Shown here in pieces: positions 14,448-24,435 of a stretch of DNA of 64,000 nucleotides. The stretch is from Bacteroidales bacterium (GTDB lineage: Bacteria > Bacteroidota > Bacteroidia > Bacteroidales > UBA932). Within the stretch, counting starts at the first letter, position 1, and each line of letters starts with the position of its first letter. Under the pieces are notes generated by a model. That model worked only from the letters and a program-made list of their open reading frames with translations, did no database searches and was not told the DNA's origin. Both the position numbers and the translations under genes were made by a program. The DNA is taken from assembly GCA_017555965.1 (NCBI GenBank), contig JAFZFH010000071.1, positions 1-64,000 of the forward strand. The letters are read 5' to 3'.

Positions 14448-15419
14448 ATGTTCAAAGTCGGAATCATCGGCGCAGGCTGGATAGCCGATAAAATGGCTGA
14501 GGCCCTCGCACCTCTTGAGGATTATTGTGTATATGCGATAGCATCCAGATCGCTCGACAAGGCTGTCGCTTTTGCTAAGCAGTGGAACATCGGGAAGGCA
14601 TACGGTTCGTATGAAGAGCTTGTACAGGACGAGAATGTGGACCTTGTCTACATTGCGACTCCGCATTCGCACCATTTCCCTCATACGATGCTTGCTCTCG
14701 AGCACAACAAGCCGGTACTTGTGGAAAAGGCATTCACAGCCAATGCAAGAGAGGCTGAGATCCTTCTTAAGACTGCCAAGGAGAAAGGCGTGTTCATCAC
14801 TGAGGCAATCTGGACCAGATACATGCCTTTGTCCCATAAGGTAAAGGAGATTATGGAAAGCGGAGTGATCGGCGAGCCTAGACTTCTTACAGCGACTCTA
14901 TGCTATATGATGGAATTCAAGGAGAGGATCGTGCGTCCGGATCTTTGCGGAGGAGCTCTTCTTGACCTAGGCGTATATTCATTGAACTTCGCAAGAATGT
15001 ATTTCGGTACAGACATCGTGAAGACTGTAAGCAACTGTCAGAAAGGACCTACAGGAATGGATATGCAGGAGTGCATTTCCCTCTGCTTCGCTGACGGAAA
15101 GATGGCGAATCTCCAGGCCGGCTGCCTCTGTCTGAACGACCGTCAGGGCATCATCAACGGTACTGAAGGCTACATCAGGGTCGACAACATCAACTGTCCT
15201 GAGGTCATCGAAGTATACCGCAACTACGAACTCGTGGAAAGATATACCAAGCCTGCCGAAATGGTCAACGGCTATGAATATCAGGTCTATGAGTGCCGCA
15301 GATGCATTGAGGAGGGTCTTCTCGAGTCTCCTATGATGCCGCACGAAGAGACACTCAGCGTCATGAAGCAGATGGACGATCTGAGAAAGGAGTGGGACGT
15401 TGTCTACCCTATGGACTAA
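14448..15419 (+). CDS. Gfo/Idh/MocA-family oxidoreductase
   Basis: The 323-residue cytoplasmic enzyme has an N-terminal Rossmann fold (GIIGAGWIADKMAEAL) and the family motif VEKAFTAN, where the lysine of EK is catalytic. The C-terminal alpha/beta domain follows. Substrates are sugars, inositols or trans-dihydrodiols, oxidised or reduced with NAD(P). It has no signal peptide, unlike many Bacteroidota Gfo/Idh proteins. It is 30 bases downstream of the membrane protein and 33 before the iron alcohol dehydrogenase, which suggests a shared sugar or polyol pathway. Confidence 0.88.
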   Translation: MFKVGIIGAGWIADKMAEALAPLEDYCVYAIASRSLDKAVAFAKQWNIGKAYGSYEELVQDENVDLVYIATPHSHHFPHTMLALEHNKPVLVEKAFTANAREAEILLKTAKEKGVFITEAIWTRYMPLSHKVKEIMESGVIGEPRLLTATLCYMMEFKERIVRPDLCGGALLDLGVYSLNFARMYFGTDIVKTVSNCQKGPTGMDMQECISLCFADGKMANLQAGCLCLNDRQGIINGTEGYIRVDNINCPEVIEVYRNYELVERYTKPAEMVNGYEYQVYECRRCIEEGLLESPMMPHEETLSVMKQMDDLRKEWDVVYPMD

Positions 15420-15452
15420 TATGAAATATTAACTTTCAAAACTTTATACTTT

Positions 15453-16622
15453 ATGAATAATTTCGTTTACGACATCCCTACCAAGGTGTATTTTGGTAAA
15501 GATCAGCTTTCTAACCTCGGTCCTGAGCTCAAGAAATTCGGTAACAAAGTGCTTCTTACATATGGTGGAGGTTCCATCAAGCGTATGGGCCTTTATGACA
15601 AGGTGGTTGAGGAGATCAAGAATGCAGGACTCGAGCTTTTCGAGCTTTCAGGCATTGAGCCTAACCCAAGAATCACATCTGTACGCAAGGGTGTGGAGAT
15701 ATGCAAGACAGAAAACATCGATGTAGTTCTCGCTGTCGGTGGCGGTTCTACTCTTGATGCTGCAAAGTTCGTGTGTGCAGGTGCATGCGTGGATCATGAT
15801 CCATGGGAGTTCTTCGGAGCAGATGCAAAGCCTATCGACACTGCGCTTCCTCTCGTGACTATCCTTACTCTTTCTGCAACCGGTTCTGAGATGGACACTG
15901 CAGGTGTGATCAGCAACCTCGAGACTGAGGACAAGCTCGGACGTCTTGCTGACCCTATCCGTCCAAGAGTATCTTTCCTCGACCCTACACTCACATATTC
16001 TGTAAGCGCATATCAGACAGCATGCGGCTCTGCAGACATCCTCTCACATCTCATGGAGGTTTACTTCGACACTGAGAAGGGTATGGACATGATTGACGGC
16101 TTCATGGAGGGTATGCTCAGAGCTGTGATCAAGTATGCTCCTATCGCTATCGCTGAGCCTGACAACTACCAGGCAAGAGCTGAACTCATGTGGGCTTCTT
16201 CTTGGGCTATCAACGGTTTCGTATCATGCGGCAAGCAGTGTGACTGGAGCTGCCATCCAATGGAGCACGAGCTTTCTGCAACATATGACATCACTCACGG
16301 TCTCGGCCTCGCAATCCTTACTCCAAGATGGCTTGAGTACTGTCTTGACGAGACAAGATTGTGGAGATACGTTCAGTTCGGTGTGAATGTATTCGGTATC
16401 GATCCTTCACTCGAGCCTATGGAGATCGCTAAGGAGAGCATCAAGCGTCTTTCTGACGTATTCTTCAAGGACTTCGGTCTCAAGAGCAACTTCACTGAGA
16501 TCGGAATCAAGAAGGAAGACTTCCCTATGATGGCTGCAAAGGCTTGCCGTGACGGTAACATCAACGGTTTCAAGACTCTTACAGCTGCTGATGTGGAGAA
16601 GATCTACGAGATGTGTCTCTAA
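15453..16622 (+). CDS. Iron-containing alcohol dehydrogenase (butanol dehydrogenase type)
   Basis: The 389-residue enzyme has the group III dehydrogenase signatures: YGGGSIKRMGLY near the N-terminus, the NAD(P) segment AVGGGSTLDAAKFV, LSATGSEMDTAGVI, and later His residues in CHPMEHELSATYDITHGLGL that hold the metal. It likely reduces aldehydes to alcohols (YqhD/BdhA type). Codons are very biased (CCT, TCT, GCT), indicating strong expression. It is three bases before the thioredoxin-fold gene. Confidence 0.93.
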   Translation: MNNFVYDIPTKVYFGKDQLSNLGPELKKFGNKVLLTYGGGSIKRMGLYDKVVEEIKNAGLELFELSGIEPNPRITSVRKGVEICKTENIDVVLAVGGGSTLDAAKFVCAGACVDHDPWEFFGADAKPIDTALPLVTILTLSATGSEMDTAGVISNLETEDKLGRLADPIRPRVSFLDPTLTYSVSAYQTACGSADILSHLMEVYFDTEKGMDMIDGFMEGMLRAVIKYAPIAIAEPDNYQARAELMWASSWAINGFVSCGKQCDWSCHPMEHELSATYDITHGLGLAILTPRWLEYCLDETRLWRYVQFGVNVFGIDPSLEPMEIAKESIKRLSDVFFKDFGLKSNFTEIGIKKEDFPMMAAKACRDGNINGFKTLTAADVEKIYEMCL

Positions 16623-16625
16623 GAT

Positions 16626-17114
16626 ATGAAAAGACTGATTGTAACTATATTGGCATCTGCTGTAATGTTTGTTACAGCAGATGCTCAGTCTAATCTGAAG
16701 AAGGTATACGACGAGAGCGTAGACCAGATGGTTCAGATTGACAAGGCTGTCGCACAGGCTGACAAGGAAGGCAAGTTCGTGATCTGCCAGGTGGGCGGCA
16801 ACTGGTGCCGATGGTGCCTCATGTTTGCTGACTTCATGTCGAAGGACAGCGAGATCATGGAAGTGGTAGACAAGAACTTCGTCTACATCCATGTGAATTA
16901 CAATCCTCGTGAAAGAGCTGACAAGAAGGCTGAAGCGATGCTGAAGCGACTCGGAAATCCGGGAAGATTCGGCTACCCTGTGTTCGTTGTCCTCGATGAG
17001 GATGGAAATGTCATCCATACTCAGGATTCCAGTTTCCTGGAAGAAGGTAACGGTTATGACAAGACCAAGGTCATGCGCTTCTTCAACAACTGGACTCCGG
17101 AAGCAGTCAGATAA
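16626..17114 (+). CDS. Secreted thioredoxin-fold protein
   Basis: The 162-residue protein has a signal peptide (to ADA, ~residue 20) and one thioredoxin fold with the active site GGNWCRWC (Cys61 and Cys64) and the cis-proline region GYPVFVVLDEDGN. It likely catalyses thiol-disulfide exchange in the periplasm. It starts three bases after the alcohol dehydrogenase stop and ends five before the EIIC gene, so it is part of the same transcript. Confidence 0.88.
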   Translation: MKRLIVTILASAVMFVTADAQSNLKKVYDESVDQMVQIDKAVAQADKEGKFVICQVGGNWCRWCLMFADFMSKDSEIMEVVDKNFVYIHVNYNPRERADKKAEAMLKRLGNPGRFGYPVFVVLDEDGNVIHTQDSSFLEEGNGYDKTKVMRFFNNWTPEAVR

Positions 17115-17119
17115 TCTGA

Positions 17120-18121
17120 ATGAAGAAGTTTTTCAAGAAATATATTGTGGACGCCCTGAGCCATATGGCCATGGGTCTGTTCTGCTCCCTTATTCTGGGA
17201 TTGATCATAGGCCAGATCGCTAAGATTCCTGGCCTTGATTTTCTTAATTTCATTGCGGACGCCCTGTCATCAAGCTCTCCTCTTGTGGGAGCATGCATCG
17301 GACTTGCGATTGCATTCGGAATGTCATGCGCTCCGCTGGTAATGATCTCATCTGCGATCACGGGCGCATTGGGCTACCAGTTCGGTGGTCCTGTAGGAGC
17401 CTATCTCGCAGTCATCCTCGGAGCTGAACTCGGCATGCTGGTTTCAAAGAAGACACCAGTGGACATCATCCTTACTCCGCTTGTCACCATTCTTGCGGGA
17501 AGTCTCTTTGCAAAATACTGCTGCTCCCCTATCAATGATTTCATGCTTTACCTTGGTTCGGTGATCAACAGTGCAACAGCACTCAACCCATTCCTGATGG
17601 GAATCACAGTTTCTGTTCTCGTAGGCTGCGCCTTGACCTTGCCGATCAGTTCGGTGGCGATATGCGTAATGCTCGGCATCGACGGACTTGCAGCAGGTGC
17701 GGCGACTGCAGGATGCTGCGCCCAGATGATAGGATTTGCCGTGATCAGCTACATGGACAACGGAATCGGAGGCTTCATCTCCCAAGGTATAGGCACATCA
17801 ATGCTGCAGATCGGCAACATAGCCAGGAAACCTGTCATCTGGCTGGCTCCAATCCTTACTTCAGCCATCCTCGGTCCAGTTTCCACTGTATGGCTTCAGA
17901 TGACCAACAATGCTCTTGGTGCAGGTATGGGAACTGCAGGTCTTGTAGGACCTCTTGCAACTTATGCGACCATGTCTGTCGCAGGCGCAGCTTCCGGCCC
18001 TCTGGTAGTGAAGATCATCTGTCTTTATTTCCTCGCTCCGGCAGTAATCAGCCTGCTTATAAACGGTGTTCTGAAACGGATTGGCTGGATCAGACCCGGC
18101 GACATGAAACTCCATCAGTAG
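17120..18121 (+). CDS. PTS EIIC-like membrane protein (EIIC_2 family)
   Basis: The 333-residue inner-membrane protein with about nine hydrophobic segments matches the stand-alone EIIC_2 type: SHMAMGLFCSLILGLIIGQI, GMSCAPLVMISSAITGALGY, GGPVGAYLAVILGAELG and ALTLPISSVAICVMLG. No EIIA, EIIB, HPr or EI gene is nearby, so phosphotransfer coupling is doubtful and it may work as a plain transporter or facilitator. It is the last gene of the 12380-18121 run and is followed by a strong hairpin. Confidence 0.8.
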   Translation: MKKFFKKYIVDALSHMAMGLFCSLILGLIIGQIAKIPGLDFLNFIADALSSSSPLVGACIGLAIAFGMSCAPLVMISSAITGALGYQFGGPVGAYLAVILGAELGMLVSKKTPVDIILTPLVTILAGSLFAKYCCSPINDFMLYLGSVINSATALNPFLMGITVSVLVGCALTLPISSVAICVMLGIDGLAAGAATAGCCAQMIGFAVISYMDNGIGGFISQGIGTSMLQIGNIARKPVIWLAPILTSAILGPVSTVWLQMTNNALGAGMGTAGLVGPLATYATMSVAGAASGPLVVKIICLYFLAPAVISLLINGVLKRIGWIRPGDMKLHQ

Positions 18122-18150
18122 ACAACATATAACTCCGTCAGCAACAATAA

Positions 18151-18198
18151 TTTACAGACAGTGCGTGCTCCCCAAGAGGAGCACGCACTGTCTGTAAA
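18151..18198. terminator. Bidirectional terminator, 21-bp perfect stem
   Basis: Perfect arms (18151-18171 and 18178-18198) around CCAAGA. It begins TTTACAG and ends CTGTAAA, so short A/T ends flank it on both strands. It separates the EIIC gene from the converging IPT-lipoprotein gene. Confidence 0.88.
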
Positions 18199-18229
18199 GC
18201 GTTAGTTTTGAAACTATTGGAAACCGAAT

Positions 18230-19468
18230 CTATTCCAGGGTTACCTTGGTAACATAGAATCCGTGACCACAGATGATGAATCCGTTCTGTGCATTGAGAA
18301 GATCCAGGATTTCCTGAGTGATTGTAATCTCAAAGACTGTGTCTGTGCCGAAATCTGCCTTCTGAGTTCCAGGAAGCTGTGTCCACCACATTGTGTTGAA
18401 CTGTACCTGGTGGTACTCATCATCAGTCTTGACTTCGAGATGGACTCTGAGAATCTGTCCTGGCTTCCAGCATGTCGACACTCCTGCAAGATCACTGAAC
18501 GTCTTGTTAGGGTCGCCGTCGCCCAATGCCCATGAAACATAATGATGTCCTTCCCAAAGAACCACTTCCGGAGTGACAGTGAAGACAGCTGATTCAACGA
18601 GAGATGATCCCTGGATGAACTTGACTGCCGCACCGCTCTGGTCAACAGCTGTCATCACATATTCGCCTGCATTGAGTGCAGGAGTTGTGAATGTAACTGA
18701 TATGAGGGTCTTCTCTGTGATTTCACAAGCCTGTCCGTTGATTGTTACTGCTGCAACCTTGTCAAGATTCTTACCTCCGATAGTTACAGAAGACTCCGAC
18801 TTGCCTGTGAATGCTGCAGCGCTCACTGTCGGTGATGATGATACAGTAATATATCCGGCACCATAAACGAATCCTGTATTATCCTTGACGGTAAGAGGGT
18901 ATCTTCCGTCAGCTATTCCTTCAGGTACTGTATATGTAACTTTGCCGTCAGCATAGACAGCATCAGCTTCCTTATCGCCTACAGCTACCTTGGCCACCTT
19001 ATCCATATTGGTACCGCCGAGGGTAGCCTCAAAACCAGGGCTCACGAGACGCTCAAGCACATCATTTCCTGGAACCGGATCATTATCAAGAGGTTGGACA
19101 ACAAGTCTGGTCGTTCTCGATGTCTCATTACCCTTTGTAGTGACAGCTACAATCTTCAGAATATAGTCTCCTGCGAGGATGTTCTGCTCTATTGTCTTAC
19201 CCTCATGAATCTTGACATCATCAAGGTACCATGATACGGTCGTGTAGTCAGCAGGTGTGACAACCACCTCAAAGTTGAAGGCAGCGTCCCTCTTGATGGT
19301 CATCAGGACAGCAGGTGCTCCGTTGATCCATTCAGGAATATCCGTATTGAGGATACGTGGAAGATCGTCTTCAGTTGCAGTAAAGAAAGGCTCTTCCTTC
19401 TGATCGCATCCGACCATAGCGGCGAATGCCAAGGCAACTGACATTATTTTCAAATATATCTTTTTCAT
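18230..19468 (-). CDS. IPT/TIG-domain surface glycan-binding lipoprotein
   Basis: The 412-residue lipoprotein (lipobox MVGC, Cys21) has an N-terminal Ig/PKD-like domain (~40-125, with TVSWYLDDVKI), then IPT/TIG-type repeats (VSPGFEATLGGTNMDKV and AAFTGKSESSVTIGGKNLDKV, ~140-295), and a C-terminal beta-sandwich (~300-412). This is the layout of SGBPs coded next to SusD. The aromatic-rich C-terminal part (VLWEGHHYVSWALG, NTMWWTQL) may hold the glycan. It is the last gene of the SusC/D operon. Confidence 0.85.
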   Translation of the reverse strand: MKKIYLKIMSVALAFAAMVGCDQKEEPFFTATEDDLPRILNTDIPEWINGAPAVLMTIKRDAAFNFEVVVTPADYTTVSWYLDDVKIHEGKTIEQNILAGDYILKIVAVTTKGNETSRTTRLVVQPLDNDPVPGNDVLERLVSPGFEATLGGTNMDKVAKVAVGDKEADAVYADGKVTYTVPEGIADGRYPLTVKDNTGFVYGAGYITVSSSPTVSAAAFTGKSESSVTIGGKNLDKVAAVTINGQACEITEKTLISVTFTTPALNAGEYVMTAVDQSGAAVKFIQGSSLVESAVFTVTPEVVLWEGHHYVSWALGDGDPNKTFSDLAGVSTCWKPGQILRVHLEVKTDDEYHQVQFNTMWWTQLPGTQKADFGTDTVFEITITQEILDLLNAQNGFIICGHGFYVTKVTLE

Positions 19469-19487
19469 ATCTTTCCTGACATTAGCA

Positions 19488-21224
19488 TTATTTCACATTG
19501 ATATCGTTCTTGTCCCACCATACAGGCTTATGCCAGTCGTCAGATCCTCCAAGACTATCAAGCGCCTTGTTGTAGTTTTCGCTGTTGTACATTCCTTCAA
19601 GGACTGGATAGCGAAGACGTACAGGTGTGGTAAGGTCCAGGTCGTCATAAGTGAAGTCAGACTCGAACTTTTCAAGCTTGGTTCTGTCCATGAGAACAGG
19701 ATAGTCAGAACGGCGAAGGTTTGCCCAAGCCTCTGCAGGGTTCATGAAATGGAGTATCCATGCTTGGGTGTTGATGGCTTCTCTAGGATTGTCCTCAAGC
19801 GAGTAGTTCGCGTAAAGGCCTGAGATGTATGCAGCTGTCTCAGCAGGTGTAATCACCTTATCCTCAGCAAGATAATGCTCATTGAGAAGGTTCATGGAAG
19901 CTGTGATTCCTGCTTCGAAATGTGTCTTGACATCTCCTGCCACATTCCATCCCATCGACTTGGCCTCAGCAAGAAGGAAGCTTACCTCAGCAGAAGAGAT
20001 GAGGTAACCCGGACATGCAGGCTGTTCAAAGTCAATAGAGAGTGCAGGTCGCATCATTCGTGCAGGGAAGTTATTGCCGTCGAAACCGACCTCAGGATAG
20101 GTTGACACGAGCTGCTGAAGAGTAGGAATCTCCGAGTTTGCCGGAGCATTGATCCAGTTGTTCCACCATGCTGCACCAGGGTTGCAAGGATGCTGCACCT
20201 CCCCTATTCTCTCGATATATGCGAGCACTTCGTCAGTCACATCCACGTTCCACTCTCTGTCTGGAGAGATTTCGCTTCTCTTTGTATTGATGTAGTGGCG
20301 GCTGATACGGTAAAGTCTAGGGTCAGCATTGTCCTGCATCAGGTTGAAGAATGTAGCGGATACGAATGTAGGAGATGTAGGGTCCTGTCCATAAAGGATC
20401 TCACCGAGTGCATTTACACGGAAGTCCAGCTCTCTTGAACCGTCATAAAGAGTGAATGGTCCTTCGATGTATTTCACGTAAGCATCATCAGATGCTGAAG
20501 TGATATATCCTCCGTCAGCTGAGAGAGCATTCTCGAACTCAGTCTTCGCCTTGGCAGGATTTACATCCGAAATGCGCATTGCGAAACGAAGGCGGAGTGA
20601 GTTGGCATACCTCTTCCACTTCTCAACATCTCCTGAAAGGCTTGTCACATCACCGCTGATACGGTCTGTTCCTGCGCCGAGCTGCGCAACACATGCTGTC
20701 AGTTCGTCGAAGAAGAAGTTATAGATATCTTCCTGTGTGTCGTACTTAGGGTTTGACTTGCCTTCAAGGAATCCAAGACCGGCCTCCTTACATGGAACAT
20801 CTCCGTATGTGTCTGTAAGTACAGACATGAGATATACTCTGTGGATGCGGAGTGCCGCATTGAGATTCGGAAGATCTGCCGAGTTTGCGATTGCATCTAC
20901 AAGGTTCTTGATACCCACACTATAATACTGATCCCAGATGAGTCTCATCTGATCGTCCTGGGCATGTACGCTTCCCGCATAGTTGGAAACGTTCCATCCG
21001 CCTGCGAAATGCTGGGTGAAACCTGTGATGTAGCTGCGGTAGGTATCCATAAGACCGAAGTCACCGTAGGTCTGAAGCAAAGCTGTGGTGAGCTGGGTAT
21101 TAGGATCGATAGAGGTAGCCTTCGAAGTGTCGGTATTGAGCTCCTCCATATATGCATCACTGCAGGATGCCAGTGCTAATCCTGCTGCAAGCAGCGAAAT
21201 GATTGATCTGTATATCTTATGCAT
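19488..21224 (-). CDS. SusD/RagB-family outer-membrane lipoprotein
   Basis: The 578-residue protein has a lipobox (LASC, Cys21) and the SusD helical fold: RLIWDQYYSVGIKNLVDAI in the first TPR region, GDVPCKEAG, KRYANSLRLRFAMRISD, and a C-terminal AWANLRRSDYPVL. It is a glycan-capturing lid on the SusC channel. It lies 14 bases after the susC-like gene and 19 before the IPT lipoprotein gene, as in a standard PUL. Confidence 0.95.
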   Translation of the reverse strand: MHKIYRSIISLLAAGLALASCSDAYMEELNTDTSKATSIDPNTQLTTALLQTYGDFGLMDTYRSYITGFTQHFAGGWNVSNYAGSVHAQDDQMRLIWDQYYSVGIKNLVDAIANSADLPNLNAALRIHRVYLMSVLTDTYGDVPCKEAGLGFLEGKSNPKYDTQEDIYNFFFDELTACVAQLGAGTDRISGDVTSLSGDVEKWKRYANSLRLRFAMRISDVNPAKAKTEFENALSADGGYITSASDDAYVKYIEGPFTLYDGSRELDFRVNALGEILYGQDPTSPTFVSATFFNLMQDNADPRLYRISRHYINTKRSEISPDREWNVDVTDEVLAYIERIGEVQHPCNPGAAWWNNWINAPANSEIPTLQQLVSTYPEVGFDGNNFPARMMRPALSIDFEQPACPGYLISSAEVSFLLAEAKSMGWNVAGDVKTHFEAGITASMNLLNEHYLAEDKVITPAETAAYISGLYANYSLEDNPREAINTQAWILHFMNPAEAWANLRRSDYPVLMDRTKLEKFESDFTYDDLDLTTPVRLRYPVLEGMYNSENYNKALDSLGGSDDWHKPVWWDKNDINVK

Positions 21225-21238
21225 AATTCGAAGACAGT

Positions 21239-24200
21239 TTAGAATTTAACGTTTACATTGAAACCGAAACTGCGGCGTGAAGGAAGTGAACCATACTCGA
21301 GACCAAGTCCTGATGTGTTGTATCCGGAATCCGGATCGATGTTAGGAATGTTCTTCCACACGATGAATGGGTTTCTTGCCACGAATGACACGCTGAGTCC
21401 CTTGACTGCCTTTCCGAGCATTCTCTCAGGGAATGTGTAGCCGAATGTGATCTCACGACACTTCACATATGAGTTGTCATATATGTACATTCCTGGAGCA
21501 CTGTCGGTACTCTTCCAATATGCCTCAGGATTTACAGGGATATCGTTGGCTCTGTATGTTCCGTCAGGATTTTCAATCACACCGTCAACAATCAGACCTT
21601 CCACCTGACCTGATGCTCTCCAGTCAGCGATGGTCATGCCTGCAGCCTTTCTCGCTTCCTCTGAGCGATACCACTCGTCACGTCCTGCGAGAGTCTCCAT
21701 CGCCTTACCTGTCTGGAATGCTGAACGCATTGACATTGAGAAGAGGTCGGCACCGACCTTTACGTCGAAGCTTGCAGAAAGACGGAAGTTCTTATATGTG
21801 AATGTGCTGTAGAAACCGCCTGTCCAGTCCCATGATGCGTTACCGAGCACCTTGGTCTTGTCGTCAACGATTGGCAGTCCTGTCTCAGAATTGATGAGGA
21901 CCTTACCTTCACTGTTGCGCTTGAAGTCTTTTCCCATGATCGAACCGAAGTTCTCTCCGACTTTCGCTCCTACCGAGACTCCACACCATGTCGCTCTTTC
22001 AAGCTCGAAGTAATCCATTCCATCGACGAGAGAGTTGACTACATTTGAGTTCTTAGAGAAGTTGATTCCAAAATCCCATGCAAAGTCTCTTACCTGCAGT
22101 GCGCGTCCGTAAAGAGCGACCTCGACTCCCCTGTTGGAGATCTCACCGGCATTCACAAGACGATATCCGTAACCTGATGCTGCAGACGATGCAAGACCGA
22201 TGATCTGGTTTCTCGAATTCTGGTCGTAGTATGTCACATCGAGATTGAGTCTGTTATGCAGGAACTTCATCTCGAGACCGACCTCATATGACGAAGTCAT
22301 TGTAGGCATAAGGTCGATGTTCGGCTGTGTGCCGCTGTTGATCATACCCATTGTGTATCCTGGATATGAATACTTTCCTGTGGTATAATTGAGCTCGAGC
22401 TGGTATGGATCTGTGTCGCTGCCGACCTGTGCCCATGAAGCACGAAGCTTACCGTATGAGAGGAATCTTCTGTCCTTGATGTATTCTGAGAATACCCAGC
22501 TACCTGAAACTGAAGGATAGAAGTATACATTGTTCTGAACAGGGAGAGTCGAAGACTGGTCTCCGCGCATTGTCATTTCAAGATAGTATGTATTGCGGAA
22601 TCCGAGGCTTGCGCTCGCAAAGACAGAGTTGATCTGCTTCTTGTATATATCCTGTCGAACGCTCTGTTCTGCGTAGTTCATGATGGCGATGACATCCTTC
22701 ATCTGCTGGTCGATGCCGGTGAATGTGCTTGTCTGGTTGTCAACTTTGAAGATATTGCCACCAAGGGTCGCATTGAAGTCGAAATCGCCCCATGTATTGT
22801 TGTAAAGTGCAAGGATTTCTGCGTTAAGAGTCTGATTATCAAACTTCTGATTGACCAGCTTACCGGCAGAAGTACCAGGTGTTGTTCGTGCGATATACTC
22901 CTCGAACGACATGTTGTTCATGTCTGTACCGACTGTTCCCTGGATCTTGAAGTGCTTGGTTGCATTCCACACAACCTTACCTGTCAGACGGAAGATGTTC
23001 TTTGCAGATGTATTCTTGTTCTTGTAAAGGTCCCAATACGGGTTCTTGTTGTACTGGTCATTTCCGTTCCAGTTAGCATAGTCACCTTCACTTGTCTGAT
23101 AGTTCTGCAGCCACTCCTGATTATATGTACCGGCAAGAGTCATGAGGTTCTTTCCGACGTTGCTCTGAGAGTCACCGAGTGCAGGACGGTTCTTCACATC
23201 CTCACGTGTGTAGTTTGCAGTGAAGTCGAAATCTACCGGACCCATCGAAGTGTTTACGCGAAGATTGAAGTTGTCGCGACTCATGCTTGTGTTCGGGAGA
23301 ATGTCGCGGTTTCTGAGGTCTGTCAATGAGAAGCGGACTCCTGTGGTTCCTGAATTCACCGACATGATCGCGCTGTTCTGCATTGTCGCACCTGTACGGA
23401 AGAATCCTGATGTGTTGTCAGGATACATATAGAACGGACGTGAGACGTTGTCAAAGTATTCTACAGGCACGTTGTCAGCCTTAGGGCCCCAGCTTGAGTT
23501 GGTTCCTGAGTTGGCTGTAGGCGAATACTGTCCGCCGTAACCCATACCGTAGACCTGCTGGATGTTATCCCATTTAGCAAGCTGAGAGTCTACTGTGATG
23601 GATCCGTTGTACTCTACGCTGATCCTGTCCTTCTCAGCTTTCTTTGTTGTGATAAGGATGACACCATGAGATGCACGGCTGCCGTAAAGAGCTGAAGCTG
23701 CAGGTCCTTTAAGGATGGTCATGTTCTCGATATCATCAGGATTGATGGCTGAAATGCCGTCTCCAAGGTCGTAACCGCCTTCCACACCGGCACTGCCGAA
23801 GTTGGTGTTGTCCAACGGAACTCCGTCGATCACGTAAAGAGGCTGGTTATTGCCTGTCATCTCTGTATTACCTCTAAGGAGGACTCTTGTCGAACCTGAA
23901 GGACCACCGGCTGTCTCATTGATGATGAGGCCGGCCACCTTTCCTGCAAGAGAATTGATCACATTCGGCTCCTTCGCCTTTGTGAGTTCGTCACCTTTGA
24001 CTTCTGAGAGGGCATATCCGAGAGCCTTACGCTCACGCTTGATACCCAATGCTGTCACTACGACCTCGTCAAGAGCTGTAGTATCCTCTTCAAGTACGAT
24101 CTTCATATCGGCTGCCGCAGTCACATTGACATCCTTGTATCCGAGGCAGGATACGACCAGGAGTACTCCCGGATCGACATCCAGTTCGAAATGACCGTTA

Positions 24201-24415
24201 AGATCGGTTACTGCTCCGGCATTTGAGCCGAGCACTTTGACTGCTGCACCTATCACAGGGAATTCTCCATCTGTGACTGTACCGTACACCTTTGCAGTCT
24301 GACTGACTGCTGAGACATCAGCCGAAATTTCAGCCGATGCAGTCTGTATGCTTCCCGCCAGGACCATTGTCGCAGCAGCAAGCATGCAGATCGTTTTACG
24401 ATAGTTCAGTTGCAT
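21239..24415 (-). CDS. SusC/RagA-family TonB-linked outer membrane receptor
   Basis: The 1058-residue outer-membrane transporter has a signal peptide (to ASA, ~28), a CarboxypepD_reg-like Ig domain (~43-112, YGTVTDGEFPVIGAAVKVLG), a plug (~135-235, RGNTEMTGNNQPLYVIDGVP and GPAASALYGSRASHGVI) and a 22-strand barrel ending in F. No N-terminal STN domain is seen, so no anti-sigma link is expected. It imports oligosaccharides produced by the two GH5 enzymes coded upstream in the same operon. Confidence 0.96.
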   Translation of the reverse strand: MQLNYRKTICMLAAATMVLAGSIQTASAEISADVSAVSQTAKVYGTVTDGEFPVIGAAVKVLGSNAGAVTDLNGHFELDVDPGVLLVVSCLGYKDVNVTAAADMKIVLEEDTTALDEVVVTALGIKRERKALGYALSEVKGDELTKAKEPNVINSLAGKVAGLIINETAGGPSGSTRVLLRGNTEMTGNNQPLYVIDGVPLDNTNFGSAGVEGGYDLGDGISAINPDDIENMTILKGPAASALYGSRASHGVILITTKKAEKDRISVEYNGSITVDSQLAKWDNIQQVYGMGYGGQYSPTANSGTNSSWGPKADNVPVEYFDNVSRPFYMYPDNTSGFFRTGATMQNSAIMSVNSGTTGVRFSLTDLRNRDILPNTSMSRDNFNLRVNTSMGPVDFDFTANYTREDVKNRPALGDSQSNVGKNLMTLAGTYNQEWLQNYQTSEGDYANWNGNDQYNKNPYWDLYKNKNTSAKNIFRLTGKVVWNATKHFKIQGTVGTDMNNMSFEEYIARTTPGTSAGKLVNQKFDNQTLNAEILALYNNTWGDFDFNATLGGNIFKVDNQTSTFTGIDQQMKDVIAIMNYAEQSVRQDIYKKQINSVFASASLGFRNTYYLEMTMRGDQSSTLPVQNNVYFYPSVSGSWVFSEYIKDRRFLSYGKLRASWAQVGSDTDPYQLELNYTTGKYSYPGYTMGMINSGTQPNIDLMPTMTSSYEVGLEMKFLHNRLNLDVTYYDQNSRNQIIGLASSAASGYGYRLVNAGEISNRGVEVALYGRALQVRDFAWDFGINFSKNSNVVNSLVDGMDYFELERATWCGVSVGAKVGENFGSIMGKDFKRNSEGKVLINSETGLPIVDDKTKVLGNASWDWTGGFYSTFTYKNFRLSASFDVKVGADLFSMSMRSAFQTGKAMETLAGRDEWYRSEEARKAAGMTIADWRASGQVEGLIVDGVIENPDGTYRANDIPVNPEAYWKSTDSAPGMYIYDNSYVKCREITFGYTFPERMLGKAVKGLSVSFVARNPFIVWKNIPNIDPDSGYNTSGLGLEYGSLPSRRSFGFNVNVKF

Positions 24416-24435
24416 AAATTATGTAGTTGTGGTTA

